This document shows positions 24,128 through 35,228 of a stretch of DNA of 64,000 bases, piece by piece. A program made the translations under genes and the position numbers. Within the stretch, counting starts at the first letter, position 1. The number at the start of each line of letters is the position of its first letter. Source of the DNA: Siphonodentalium dalli (lineage: Eukaryota > Mollusca > Scaphopoda > Gadilida > Siphonodentaliidae); the NCBI GenBank assembly GCA_032622095.1, contig CP136061.1, positions 11,981,287 through 12,045,286 of the forward strand. The letters run 5' to 3'. Under the pieces are notes generated by a model, which was not told the origin of the DNA, searched no databases, and worked only from the letters and a program-made list of their open reading frames with translations.

Positions 24128-24772
24128 ATTCTTCATCTTCTATTTCTCCGAACTCTCCTGAATTTTTGTTTTTTGTTTGACTGATCGTATCAGGGTCAGT
24201 CAGCCTCAATTCAGCCTTGAAATTTAATTTAATTTCTTGGTCCTGTCAATGGTAATCGAGATTGTTTTTGCATGAATTCATGTCTTCTAATTTGTCAGTA
24301 AATGTTACAAGTTGCACGTATATTTAGAGAGAGATGTTTTATTCACACAATAATTAGTTTACAACAAATCAACAATAATATATCAAAAATCAAGTGTAAT
24401 TATTGTGTGGGAGTGGCATAACCAGGATTGGCTGTCTTCCTGTCACCCCCGTTGTCAAATATAATAACTAATATATCAATGGCATAATCTCAAGTTGATG
24501 TGCTAATAAGAAAATACTGTAATTTATAATATCAAAATATTGTATTAAGTACATTGTACCGTATAGTTATGGCTATGTATGCGTGTGCACGGCAATTTAA
24601 AGAACACTTTCTTATAGTAAGTTGGACCCTGCTTAAGTAACAATGATAATGCGTATGTGATATTTAAATCGTGTTAGCAGGGTCCAATAAGGGCGAGTTT
24701 TCAGGGTAATCAGCACTCACGACCGGGGAGGGGGCTGGCTTGTTACTCGGGAGTTAAGTATATGTAGTTTAA
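24128..24772 (-). other. Probable 3' UTR and flank of LINE 'D'
   Basis: Lies downstream of the LINE 'D' stop codon on the minus strand. It is AT-rich, without open frames and without an unambiguous A-tail or short tandem tail, so the 3' border of LINE 'D' could not be fixed. The 36-bp stretch AATAATTAGTTTACAACAAA...GTAATTATTGTGTGG at about 24,349-24,410 has weakly complementary ends (CACAATAATTA / TAATTATTGTG) and may be a small foldback element. Confidence 0.4.
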
Positions 24773-27700
24773 TTATGAGCTTTTGGGAGGAAAACATTCT
24801 CTGCAAGTTTTGTTTTTACATTTAAAGTTTGCATCATAGGCATTGATAACATTGACCTTCATTTGATATTTAAAGTTTTGTCGGCTTTCAATTGATTTTA
24901 GTTTTTTGTCAGTTTCATTCCATAATCTTGGGAATGAATGTTTAGGTAAAACCTCTGAGAATTTAGTTCGTGATTTAATTTCCCTAATGCATCCAGATTG
25001 TCTGGTGATTGATATCTTGTTGTCAAATGCTGTTAGAAATGATGCCGGTAGGTTAAAATGTGTCCAATCATACATAAACAGACTAACATGACAGGCATGC
25101 AAATCTCTGAATTTCAAAATATTTCTTTTTTTGAATAAGGGTTCAGTGTGGCTGTTGTATTTGGCATAGCTTATTGTTCTGATAGCTCTCTTTTGGAGTA
25201 GGAAGGCCTTATTGGATGATACTGAGTGCCCCCAAATTTGAATTCCATAGACAAGACGGCTTTGAATTAAGGCATAATATAGCGTTCGAAGGGCATCTCC
25301 TGGGAAAAATTTCCTCACCTTGTTCATACCATATAGGGCTCTTGCCATTTTAGAACATACCGCCGAGGTATGGTCTTTAAACGTGAGGTTTTCATCGATT
25401 GTAATTCCGAGAAATTTTAGGGATGTTTCATCACTTTTGTTTCCAACACGCTTGAGTTCTACGTCGTTTATGTATATCTTTAGAAAATTCCATTTGTCGT
25501 CATTGTTTTTTGGATGAAGAAGCATATATTTACTTTTAGTTTTATTTATGGATAGGCAGTTACAACAACACCATTTGTAGACATCTTTTAGCTCATTGTT
25601 CACGATGTTTTCAATAAGATGGCCGTTATTGCCGGATTTGTATAGGGTAGTATCATCGGCGAATGATAACAATTTCAATGAAGTTGCAGCAGACATATCA
25701 TTCACGTAAATGAGGAAAATTGTCGGACCGAGTATGGAGCCCTGGGGCACTCCGTTGAGTATACCCTTAAGACTAGAAATACTACCATTGAAGTCAGTAA
25801 ACTGTCGTCTTTCGGACAGATAGTCTCTGAACCAATCATTCGCAATGCCACGTATTCCACAGTGATCCATTTTACTTAGTAGGATATCATGACTAATTGT
25901 ATCAAAAGCTTTTGAAAGGTCAATGAAAATGGCTAAGGTGGAGTCTCGAGTGGGTTCATCATTTTGTTCGACTACATCTTCAAGTAAGTGCATAACGGGA
26001 TGTATTGTTGAGTGACTTTTTCTGAAACCATACTGATGTTCATACAGGGTATCGTTATCATTTAAGAAATCTACCAATCTTTTAGACATTATTTTTTCCA
26101 ATATTTTCGAGAAACAAGGCAATATACTAATGGGTCTATAATTACTGAATTCATCCTTATTACCGCTTTTGTAGATCGGGACAACTCGGGACAATTTCAT
26201 TTTTTGGGGAAATATGCCATATTTGAGTGATAAGTTGAATATATGTTTTAGGGCGATTGCTATCTCTTCTACCGTTGCCTTCATTATCTTACTCGTTAAA
26301 CCATGCACGTCTTTGCTATTTTTGCTTTTAAAATTTAAGCAAGTCAGTATGATTTCTTGTTCATTAGTGGGGGCTAATTTTAATACATCTGTTTCCCTGT
26401 AAAGAAGATAATCTGAGTAATTTGCACTATGTTCGTGTATGACCCTTTCACTTGTTTGTTGACCAATACTTGAAAAATAATCATTAAACTTTTCTGCTAT
26501 ATCGGTTTTATGAGTGATTTTTATCTGGTTATCTACAAATATAGAAGGAATTGAGTTTGCATTAGAATTTTTATTGATCGCTCCATTCAATATCCTCCAG
26601 GTAGCTTTTATATCTCTCTTGTTTTGTTCCAATATATCACAATAGTACGTTTTCTTGCTTAGTCTTATTGTGCTTCTGTACGTCTGGCAGTACGACTTAT
26701 ATCTGTTTTTGTTTACTTCTGTTGGTGTCTTCAATTTTTTTATATAGAGTTTATTTTTTTCCAGAGAGGATTTAAGAATTCCATTTGTAATCCATGGTTC
26801 TCGTTTGATGTACTTTTTGGGGACTTTCCTATTTGTCAAAGGGAATGCTTTTTCAAAGGCATCCATATATAGTTCCAAGAATATATCATATGACTCGTTC
26901 ACTGATTTACAGTTTAAGACTGGCTGAAAGTTACAATTTTTTAATATATTTTTGAAAGTTCTAGTATTTTTGTCATTAAAGACTCGATATGGTTTTATGT
27001 TGTCACCATCCGGCGTACGTGAAGGTTCTGTGCCTCGTGATGGTTCGAGAAAGAAGACAGCGAGATGGTCCGATACATCAGTGAGTATTATACCAGATTT
27101 GCTGCCCGCAGTTGCACTGTTTGTATATATATGGTCTATGAGGGTTGCCGAATGTTCGGTAAGTCGTGTCGGCCTAGTTATACTAGGTATGAAACCAAAG
27201 GAAAATATATTACTTAAGAAATTGTCCGTTTTCTCGTGGGTTTCAAATTTGAGTAAATCATTATTAAAGTCGCCAATTAAAAATGCCTTAAGATTTGATT
27301 TATTTATTTCGCCCATAATACCTTCAATATCTTTCGTAAAGGTATCAAGGTCAGCGCGTGGTGCAGTGTTGGGCCTATATATACATCCAACTAGGTATGA
27401 ATTTGTGCATCCTGGATTTATCTCAACAAATATAGTTTCTATGATGTGTGGTTTAAATATAGACAAATCTTTCCTCAGTATATACTGTAGACTGTCGCGG
27501 ATGAATAGGCCAACTCCTCCTCTTCCATCATCCCTTTCTGGACGAGTTTTAAATTCGAGGTTATGGTACCCAGTTAGCTCAAATTCAGTTTCGTGTACCT
27601 TAAATATTTCTGTGAGAGCAATAATATCAAAGAGATTTTGGCTACTTTGAATACTTATTAGTAGGCTATTTAATTTATCCCAGTTTGCATTCAAACTACG

Positions 27701-27916
27701 ACAATTCAACCCAAAAAATGATTTATCATACTGTCTACCCCCAAATTTGTTCTGAAGTTGTTCAGGAGAGTAATAGTTACAGTTTCTATTCATATTAAGC
27801 AAATCCATGTTAGTATCTTCTATATCATCCTGGCCTAATTCATCGAGCTTATAAGCTAGGTCATAATGTGTTGAGCCCTGAATCTCGCCCAGACTTAGAT
27901 TACCCGCAATCGACAT
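24773..27916 (-). CDS. LINE 'D' ORF2: intact endonuclease-reverse transcriptase (1,047 aa)
   Basis: Uninterrupted polyprotein of a CR1/L2-like (jockey superfamily) non-LTR retrotransposon. An amino-terminal extension of about 65 residues precedes the APE-type endonuclease: NCRSLN (~70), ALTEIF (catalytic Glu), GDFNNDLL (~215), IDHIYTN and SDHLAVF (~280). The RT follows: SNYRPISILPC (~592), YGFRKSHST, IDLSKAFDTISHDIL, GVPQGSILGP, the active site SFADDTTLY (ADD ~752-754), CLSINKTKSKYMLL and FLGITID, then a thumb with ALIQSRLVYGIQIWG. It ends in a short Cys-containing tail (CKNKTCRECF). Length and completeness match a full ORF2. The methionine at 27,916 is the first in the frame before the conserved domain; the true start could be a later one. 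No ORF1 lies directly upstream. Catalytic residues are all present, so the protein could be active. Confidence 0.93.
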   Translation of the reverse strand: MSIAGNLSLGEIQGSTHYDLAYKLDELGQDDIEDTNMDLLNMNRNCNYYSPEQLQNKFGGRQYDKSFFGLNCRSLNANWDKLNSLLISIQSSQNLFDIIALTEIFKVHETEFELTGYHNLEFKTRPERDDGRGGVGLFIRDSLQYILRKDLSIFKPHIIETIFVEINPGCTNSYLVGCIYRPNTAPRADLDTFTKDIEGIMGEINKSNLKAFLIGDFNNDLLKFETHEKTDNFLSNIFSFGFIPSITRPTRLTEHSATLIDHIYTNSATAGSKSGIILTDVSDHLAVFFLEPSRGTEPSRTPDGDNIKPYRVFNDKNTRTFKNILKNCNFQPVLNCKSVNESYDIFLELYMDAFEKAFPLTNRKVPKKYIKREPWITNGILKSSLEKNKLYIKKLKTPTEVNKNRYKSYCQTYRSTIRLSKKTYYCDILEQNKRDIKATWRILNGAINKNSNANSIPSIFVDNQIKITHKTDIAEKFNDYFSSIGQQTSERVIHEHSANYSDYLLYRETDVLKLAPTNEQEIILTCLNFKSKNSKDVHGLTSKIMKATVEEIAIALKHIFNLSLKYGIFPQKMKLSRVVPIYKSGNKDEFSNYRPISILPCFSKILEKIMSKRLVDFLNDNDTLYEHQYGFRKSHSTIHPVMHLLEDVVEQNDEPTRDSTLAIFIDLSKAFDTISHDILLSKMDHCGIRGIANDWFRDYLSERRQFTDFNGSISSLKGILNGVPQGSILGPTIFLIYVNDMSAATSLKLLSFADDTTLYKSGNNGHLIENIVNNELKDVYKWCCCNCLSINKTKSKYMLLHPKNNDDKWNFLKIYINDVELKRVGNKSDETSLKFLGITIDENLTFKDHTSAVCSKMARALYGMNKVRKFFPGDALRTLYYALIQSRLVYGIQIWGHSVSSNKAFLLQKRAIRTISYAKYNSHTEPLFKKRNILKFRDLHACHVSLFMYDWTHFNLPASFLTAFDNKISITRQSGCIREIKSRTKFSEVLPKHSFPRLWNETDKKLKSIESRQNFKYQMKVNVINAYDANFKCKNKTCRECFPPKSS

Positions 27917-28158
27917 GTGTCAAAGATAATTCAACAATTAAGTAAATTGCCGTGCACAAACCAGTCATTTCATTGCTGTATTCATCAGTGATACTATAAG
28001 TTCCTTTTCTCATGAATAAATAATTGTTTGGTATTTCTTCGCGACTGGAGTATATCAGACTGTATAATTGTGTAAGCCACAATAATTTAGAAAGTGTGTG
28101 ACAAACTATTTGAACAAATAACATATTACGCAAGTTGAATAGTGTATGTAACATAAAG

Positions 28159-28486
28159 TTTGAGACCCTTCGACCAGCACATACCTTATCATTGTTGGAT
28201 TTAATTTCGATGCGATCATGTGCATTGTGATCGAGGGGAACTAACTCAATGTAAGTATGTAATCTCTCATGACAAGCGTGAAACGTTCGTATTTCTAATA
28301 GAGTTATCTACCTCTGAAATTGTTTGCGTTAATTCAATATTAAGTTTAGTTCGTATCAATAAAAAACGTTACTATTTTGTCTATATCGACACCGTGTTAA
28401 ACATATTATTAGATAGTAGTCATGCATTCATATACGCAGCGAACACCGTCTCCACTGCTCAAGGCTGAACAATCGAGGGGTCTCAA
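28159..28486. mobile_element. Possible small TIR element
   Basis: TTTGAGACCCTTCGACC at the left and, reversed, TTTGAGACCCCTCGATTG at the right form an imperfect inverted repeat of about 17 bp around 330 bp of AT-rich sequence. I could not define a target duplication. The enclosed 82-codon open frame is unrecognised. Confidence 0.4.
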
Positions 28487-30414
28487 ATATACAATGACAA
28501 TTTATAATGACCATTAATACAATTGGAATTTCAAAACAAGTGAGAAAATGCATATATCGTACGTAAATACAGAACACATTTATAGCAGTGAGTCACTCTG
28601 GCGACCTCCTGTCATAACAGCAGAATTCACACAGTCCACACGCTATACACACCAACCACTAACATAATCTAGCCAGAGCTATTATAAAGAGCGTTCATTT
28701 TACAAAATACATGGTTAATAGTCATGTAGATTTACCTGTCGCTCGCCCTATATAGGAGACCATAACAACACACAACTGCATGGTTTTGAACGAAAGACCA
28801 CATATTGTTTTAAGGAATATACGCGGGTTTCAATTTGTGATCGACGATAGCATGTATGCAATGTATATAGCACTTCAAATTATTAACACGAGGTGCAGCA
28901 TGCATGGGATTCGATCAGATATCAATGTCTGTAAAATACAAGACTTATGTCAATTCGTGATCAGAAGCCTGTCTTATGTTATGGCTACACATATAACGAA
29001 TAGCAATGTGTGAGATATCGTCGTTTGCAAACGAGTACCGACCTTAAAATTTGACCCACTACTGTGTGATTTGATCGGGGTCGAGCTCACGGGTAGATGG
29101 ATTTGCTCGTACTTCACAGATGTGGTTAGTCCATTATGCAGAGAGGAAAATTAGTTGAGCTATAACATTATTTCATTAAGTGGTGATTATATGTCGAGTA
29201 TGACAATATTGCATGCATTAATATAAGAAGAATCAATTGCTGTATGATATATTCATATCAATATGGTTACAAATCACGAGTATACAATGATAGAAGGGGT
29301 ATGACAAGACCCACCACCCCTTGTCACAATATGGCCCAGCCTCACGCTTATCTCACCAAGGGGATACATGTTATTCCAATTTCCTCATGTTGTGGTCAGT
29401 GGGTTATTGTTTTTCGATTTTCGTAAATTGGACATCGGATTGCAGATTCCATTTGGATACCATGAGCTTCATCCATTGGGTACGATATCCTATGCGTATA
29501 TTTGCACACGGATAAAATACAACAGGCACATTTCTGGTGAGCATATGGAGCTATAGGTAACCAAGAACACAGCCCCGGTTTCCTGAGATTTACATAGTGA
29601 AAACAAATGCTGGCCATTCTGGGTGGGGTTTGAAGGGGTACAGTATGGTTTATGGGGAGTAGGTCAAGTGGTATTATATTACTGCTAGTCTCTAGTTTCA
29701 TTTGTAAAATATGATTTTTAGTTTAGTAATTATTTATGGGCATCATAATTCATGATGTGACACATTTGGTGTCAAGGGTGATTTAGTGTTCAGTGAGGGC
29801 TTTTTATTTTGTTTTGTTTAGTATTTTTGTTTTGTTCCTTCCTTGTTCGTTTTTTTTTAAATAGGGAGTATATATAAACAAAACAAATAAGTTTGATAAG
29901 AAGTATATTCTGATTGATATTGAGTAATTTGTTTACATACATTATTTTAATTGTATATTTATTATATATTCAATTTAGTCTAGTATAGTATATGATATTT
30001 AGTCTGCACATGTGGCACATCATATGGAAGTAAAATTTTGTGGATAGTTGATTGTGGGAAGTGTGGATTGTAGTGACTAGTCAATTTATGACCTATTAGC
30101 ATGATATTCATGAATAATACACTGACATTTCGTATTTTTATAATATGGATGGTTACCACTATACAACAATGTAAATATACAACTCTACACCATGCCTAAT
30201 ATTCTAGGATTTATCCTGGATCTAAAGTTTAACAACTTATAGTTCAACACATCACTTCAAAAATATACTTCTGTGGATGGGTGGTTTTGTGGTGTGGTGT
30301 GGTGGGTGGGTGGGTTATCACCACTAGTTAATTCTAACTGACTAGTATTATACGACCCCCATACACACACACTTTGTTCATAATACGTTAGTATTCCAAT
30401 AGATAATCATCACT
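28487..30414. other. Intergenic sequence, no gene recognised
   Basis: Contains only short unrecognised open frames, T-rich stretches (29,800-29,870) and a G/T-rich simple tract at 30,275-30,316 (GGTGTGGTGTGGTGGGTGGG). A 200-bp GC-richer patch at 29,300-29,520 has overlapping open frames in three phases, which argues against a real gene. Confidence 0.45.
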
Positions 30415-30590
30415 AATTGATTTATAACATTTTATATAGTAATTATAACATTATTTATTTAAAGCCAAATTTGTATGATAATTATAACATGATTTATTTG
30501 AAACCATTTTTATATATTAATTATAACATGATTTATTTAAAACCGTTTTTATATAGTAATTATAACATAATTTATTTATAAGGTTGCTTT
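30415..30590 (+). repeat. 39-bp tandem repeat, four units
   Basis: AATTATAACAT(G/T)ATTTATTT recurs at 30,441, 30,480, 30,519 and 30,558, a constant 39-bp spacing. Each unit ends in a TTTTTATATA(G/T)T-like stretch. Confidence 0.85.
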
Positions 30591-30844
30591 GAATATTTTG
30601 GTCTAGAAGTGCATTCTTGTACACTGATGAAATTAAATCTTAGTTAGTCTGAACATGGGCCGTTTTTTGACTACATGTAATTCAAAACAACATTTTACAA
30701 CAAGTTTCACTTGATGGGGGACTGTGGGTATGTGAGGTGGGTCATCACTAGTTAATAACCTTCTATCAGTATACACTTATGTCATTCATAATATTTTAGT
30801 ATTTAGTATTTATTTTATATTTAGTACATATTATGAAATATTAA

Positions 30845-30965
30845 GTGGCACATACATATACACATATACACACATATATATGCATTATACATACACACAT
30901 ATATATATACATATATATATACACATATGCCCACATGCATACATATACACACCCAAAATACATAC
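30845..30965 (+). repeat. CA/TA microsatellite
   Basis: ACATATACACACATATATA-type alternation over about 120 bp. Open frames on either strand are by-products. The following 500 bp up to the ORF1-like gene contains no feature except a minus-strand AATAAA at about 31,458-31,463. Confidence 0.85.
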
Positions 30966-31485
30966 TCATGGATAAACATTACATATGCATATGTTATAAA
31001 AAAGAAGATATATTTGAGTGGATTGGTGGGGCAACATAAAATAAACAAGTCTAGTATTCATCTTTACTGCTCAGGTTGCAGGAATTAAAAAAAGGATACT
31101 GAGATATATGCCCTTGTGACATAATGGACATAGACTGCTCTGTTTTGTGCAAAATGTCAGAGCTAATTATGCATTTTGCTCATATGAAACGATGAGAAAT
31201 GAGTTGCAAGTTTAGCAGAAATTAATAGCTCAATAAATTGATTCATTTTCGAACATGGTGATCTTTAGTCAATGTTCACTTCACTGTAATCATGAATGGA
31301 AGTGGATGTTGTGTATTGCAGTGATAATATTGCCAGGTTGTCTCTGCATTTAATATAGATATATAAAGTATGGGTAATTTTAATCATATGCAGTTTAAGT
31401 CATTAGTGAGTAGTATATAGTTGTAGATATATATTTCCAACAAGTTCCACATACAAAACATCTTTATTGTGGTGAATAATGATAT

Positions 31486-32457
31486 TCATATATCTGTTGC
31501 TGCCTTTATGTGCTTAATTCTGCCATTTGCAGCATATTTAACCAGAACTTTTCCTCCAGTTGACCAGGCATCTTCCACTTGTCCATTATCTTGTGCTTTC
31601 TTTAGAAGGATGTTGTTTTTGAGTGTTAAGTCCTCCTTTATAACTATGCCACTTCCCTTAAGCATTCTTCTAACCTTCATAACATCCAGTTTGTCCATTC
31701 TATTTACAAACTTCACAATCATTGGTCTGTTTTGATCTTTTGTAGGTGCTCCCAGTCTGTGTGCAATGCTCACATCTTTTGTTACAATTTTGAGGTTCAG
31801 TTTTTTATTGCACACATCAACCACTTTATCAATACAGTCTTCAATTTTCTCCTGAGAACAGTCTCCCCCGATTCCATATATCCTCACACTCTCTTGTCTA
31901 GTATGCTGTTCCAAGTTATTCACTTCTGTTTTTAGTGCTACTACTTCCTTTTCTAGTCTTGTTGTGTTTTCATCTCTTTCACTGTCTTTTTGTCTGATTG
32001 TTTCAATTTCTTTCTTCATCTCATCATACTTTTTGTGCATATCAAATATTTCACTTTCATGTTTGGATTCCAGTGTATTTATTTTAGTTTCAAATTCTGT
32101 TTTAACATTGTCAATAAGTGAATTAACAGTTTCAGTTGTTACCAGTGGGAAAATAGCAGCTTCCAAATCTTGTTTAGTAACAACATTGTCCAATTTCATG
32201 TTCATCTCTTTGAGGAGTTCAGCAATTTGCTTTTCTGCTGGATCAATGTGTGTGGATGATTTCACCTGTTTATCAGAAGCAAAGTTTTTCATCGATGTCT
32301 GACCTGAATCTGCAGTTTTTTGTTTTTTGGGTGGAACATTAGATTTGAATTTGGTATTAGTCACGTTTGGTAGCGTACCCTTGTTCAAACTATCGTCGTT
32401 ACTGGACGTTGAACTTGTCAGATCGCGTTTTGGTGGCATCACTATAGCTGATAACAC
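31486..32457 (-). CDS. Solitary LINE ORF1-type protein (L1 ORF1p-like, 323 aa)
   Basis: An intact 323-codon frame. The amino terminus is basic and Ser/Thr-rich (MPPKRDLTS starts at residue 7 and may be the true start). Residues ~75-190 are a heptad-rich coiled coil. Then comes the junction LEQHTRQESVRIYGI typical of L1-type ORF1 RRM domains, followed by a carboxy domain with AHRLGAP, RPMIVKF and a Lys-rich region (LMKxxxx-like MKVRRMLKGSG). Such proteins coat LINE RNA as trimers. No endonuclease/RT frame follows within 3.5 kb; the nearest on this strand, LINE 'D', is separated by microsatellites and non-coding sequence. A minus-strand AATAAA lies about 25 bp beyond the stop. It may be an orphan LINE ORF1, a LINE whose ORF2 was displaced, or a co-opted gene; I cannot choose between these. 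Confidence 0.8.
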   Translation of the reverse strand: MLSAIVMPPKRDLTSSTSSNDDSLNKGTLPNVTNTKFKSNVPPKKQKTADSGQTSMKNFASDKQVKSSTHIDPAEKQIAELLKEMNMKLDNVVTKQDLEAAIFPLVTTETVNSLIDNVKTEFETKINTLESKHESEIFDMHKKYDEMKKEIETIRQKDSERDENTTRLEKEVVALKTEVNNLEQHTRQESVRIYGIGGDCSQEKIEDCIDKVVDVCNKKLNLKIVTKDVSIAHRLGAPTKDQNRPMIVKFVNRMDKLDVMKVRRMLKGSGIVIKEDLTLKNNILLKKAQDNGQVEDAWSTGGKVLVKYAANGRIKHIKAATDI

Positions 32458-32675
32458 GACGATAGGAGACTCAACTTTCGAGTAATAAAGTTTCTGCCTG
32501 GGGTCAAATTACTAACTTGAAGACTCACTATAGTGTAGAGTGTTGATATCTAAATTCAATTGTCAATATTGAACGGCTGTAGCGTATATCTAAGGTCTAT
32601 ATTCTGTCCGATTAACCTGCCACGTCGAAAACAAACTTACACGGCCGCCATTGTTGTTGTTGTTATGCACTGATA

Positions 32676-33707
32676 CACTGCACATAGTATAGGGAACCAG
32701 ATAAGCTTAGTTGGTTCAACAAACTGTCCCACTGGCGGAACCAGTTGGTTCCTCACAGTCGAAGAACCAATTTGTTCTTTACCCATTTATTGAGGAACCA
32801 AACAAAGAACCAATTGGTTCTTGGTTGACGAAGAACTAAATGGTTGACGAGGAACCAAATAAGAAATATGTTTGACATCACTAAAGAACCAAATGAAGAA
32901 ATGAAATTGTTACCAAGAACCAAAATGTTGGTTCTACAACTGTGTTACAATTACTACAATTACCAAACTGTCCCAGTGACGGAATCAACTGAGCTATTCG
33001 GTTCTTCCCAAGAACCAGTTGGTTCCTCATAAATTTTCTTGGTTCTTCGCGAAGATTGATCAATTGTCTTGGTTCTTCGCGAAGAACCTAATTATCCGTA
33101 CCGGGGCGATAATGATGATAACGAACAGCGAGTATGGTGACAACTACGACAACATCGATGATGAGATGATGACGATGACTACGACGACAACCTCTGTGAT
33201 TATGATGATCACTACGACGACAACTATGATAACGATGATGATGAATTAGACGACGACAGCGTTGACGATGACTACAACGACAACGATGATGTTGATGACT
33301 ACGACGACGACAGCGATGATGACAACGTCTATTATGATAACTACGACGATGATGACCATGATGATGACGACGAAGACGACAACAACAACGATGATGGTAA
33401 TGACTACGACGACGATGATGACGGTGACTACGACGAAGATAGAGATGGTGATGGTGATGATGATAGTGGTGGTGACTACGATGACGACAGCGATGATGAC
33501 GACGGCGTTGACGATGACGATTGCGATGACGGTGCTTACGATGATTACGATGACGACGATGATAATTACGACGAAAACGACGACGATGATTGGAGTTTAG
33601 TTGTAATTAATCCGTCAGTCCACTGTCCACTGTTTGAAGCACGAAAAACCAACTACTGGTTCTTCAGCTTGGTTCCTATGCCTCTTTTCTAACAGTGTAT
33701 GGTTTAG
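32676..33707. mobile_element. CACTG-ended TIR element carrying a (GAT)n tract
   Basis: The left end is CACTGCACATAGTATAGGGAACC and the right end, reversed, is CACTGTTAGAAAAGAGGCATAGGAACC. TA directly flanks both ends (32,674-32,675 and 33,708-33,709). The inner ends are built from many GGTTC/GAACC motifs (AACCAGTTGGTTCC, AACCAATTGGTTC, GGTTCTTCGCGAAGAACC), which can pair with each other. The middle is a GAT/GAC microsatellite. TA duplication and CACTG ends suggest a Tc1/mariner-like non-autonomous element, but the family is not certain. Confidence 0.6.
33145..33595 (+). repeat. (GAT/GAC)n microsatellite, ~450 bp
   Basis: Imperfect trinucleotide repeat of GATGAC, TACGAC and AACGAT. In one frame it reads as nearly unbroken Asp/Tyr/Asn codons for about 150 residues without a start, and in another as Met/Thr. 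Open frames here follow from the triplet repeat and I do not call a gene. Confidence 0.88.
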
Positions 33708-33890
33708 CCTGGGTATACTGTCGGGTTGGTCGCTATGTTGAGTCAAAGGCTATAATATGTCACTGAACGTTAACTGAGGCTCTTAGATCTACAAACGAAG
33801 GAAGGACATACCTTGTAATGAGTCGCGTGGTCTTTCTTTTAACGCATGAGTAATATTAGAATAATCTCTTGCATAATCATGACGCCTGTC

Positions 33891-34841
33891 CAGGGATGTG
33901 GCTAGAGGGTCTCCGTTGGGGGGGGGCGTCCACCTTGGGAAATTCGAATTACACCCCCCCCCCCCCTTAAATCAGAATCACAGACCAAACACAAGTTTTG
34001 CATAATTCCATTTGCACTCCCTTGCACATCAGTCCTCAGTCCTAATATCCTATGTATTCATAAACTATGTTGTTCTATATGCCCGGTATAAGAAAATTCA
34101 GATACTTTAACCTGAGAATTGCATAAATCCTAACATCTAGTAGCCTACTCCAGACAAATGCACACGGCTACGGGTAAGAGACCAGGTCATTGTGTCCGTC
34201 CATGTTTGTTCATACAAGAAAATCGCAAATCCTAGCATCTAGACTGGCCTCAACTGAAGCTTCCCTAGTGATTTCAAATCTCATACTCCCTCTTAGGTTT
34301 GAAAATTCTCCAACTGATGACCATTTCAGTCCACAAGTTTGACTGAATGTACTAAACTATTGTTTTGTTAAACTAATTAGCAGTTTTGTATTGGTCACGG
34401 GGAGGGACAGTGACACACCGGGCCGATCATGGTTTGGCCCGGTGTTCGAAAATTTTGAAATCTGAACAAGAAAATCGCAAAATCCTAGCATCTAGACTAG
34501 CCTCAAGTCTTCTTAGAGTTGGAAATTTCAAACCTGACATCCCCCCACTTAGGCTGGAAAATGTCCAAATGATGACAATTCCAATGACAATGTTGACCAA
34601 ATGTATGACAATATCGTTTTCTTAAATTTAGTAACAGTTTTGACTAGCCACGGAGGACCAGGACACAAGCTTTCCAAGTGTTGAAATTTCCAACCTGTCA
34701 CCCCCCCTAAGGTTGGAAACTTTCCAACTGATGACCATTCCAACTAATGTTTTGGCAGGTATGAAATTTCCAACTGTTGAAAATTGTTACCAAAGTTGGG
34801 GGGGGGTGAGACACCCCACACCCCCTCTAGCCACATCCCTG
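33891..34841. mobile_element. hAT-like non-autonomous transposon with perfect 8-bp TSD
   Basis: A 951-bp element. The 19-bp terminal inverted repeats CAGGGATGTGGCTAGAGGG are identical at both ends, followed by G-rich/C-rich runs. It is flanked by the perfect 8-bp duplication CGCCTGTC (33,883-33,890 and 34,842-34,849). An 8-bp duplication and CAGGG-type ends are characteristic of the hAT superfamily. The interior has two copies of CGCAAA(A)TCCTAGCATCTAGACT (about 34,212 and 34,471) and repeated 'ttccaac' motifs, and no transposase. Relatives lie at 40,247-40,669 and 43,960-44,143. Confidence 0.9.
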
Positions 34842-35228
34842 CGCCTGTCACACAGTAAATTAGGGAAATTTGTAACCACCATAGCTTTGGGAGTGACAAT
34901 GCAATGCATTAACTTTCAGGAACAGTGCCAAGTAAATTGAATGAACAAATATTTGAGGGGATTCCCCAATCAGCAACTACCCGGAAGATATGTATACCTT
35001 GTCTCAAGAGGATTTTGAGTGCATATATATCTATATACGTTCTGAATATTAGAAGTAACCACGAATCATTTGTAAACAGAAAGAAGAATACGACTGTGTT
35101 TGCCAAGTATTGAAGTATAACGTACAATACGGTCGATCGTAAATTATAATGTCAATGTTTTGGTGCATGCCCCAATCTAAAGGTCTACACAATGACCGGA
35201 AGCCGAAGATTATGTATACAAGTATATC

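Noticed and set aside
26952-27650. 232-codon plus-strand frame opposite LINE 'D'
   Set aside because: Antisense shadow of the endonuclease domain, with no domain of its own.
33019-33600. Met/Thr-rich protein or acidic protein
   Set aside because: All frames across a GAT/GAC triplet repeat stay open without selection; there is no start context or conserved domain.
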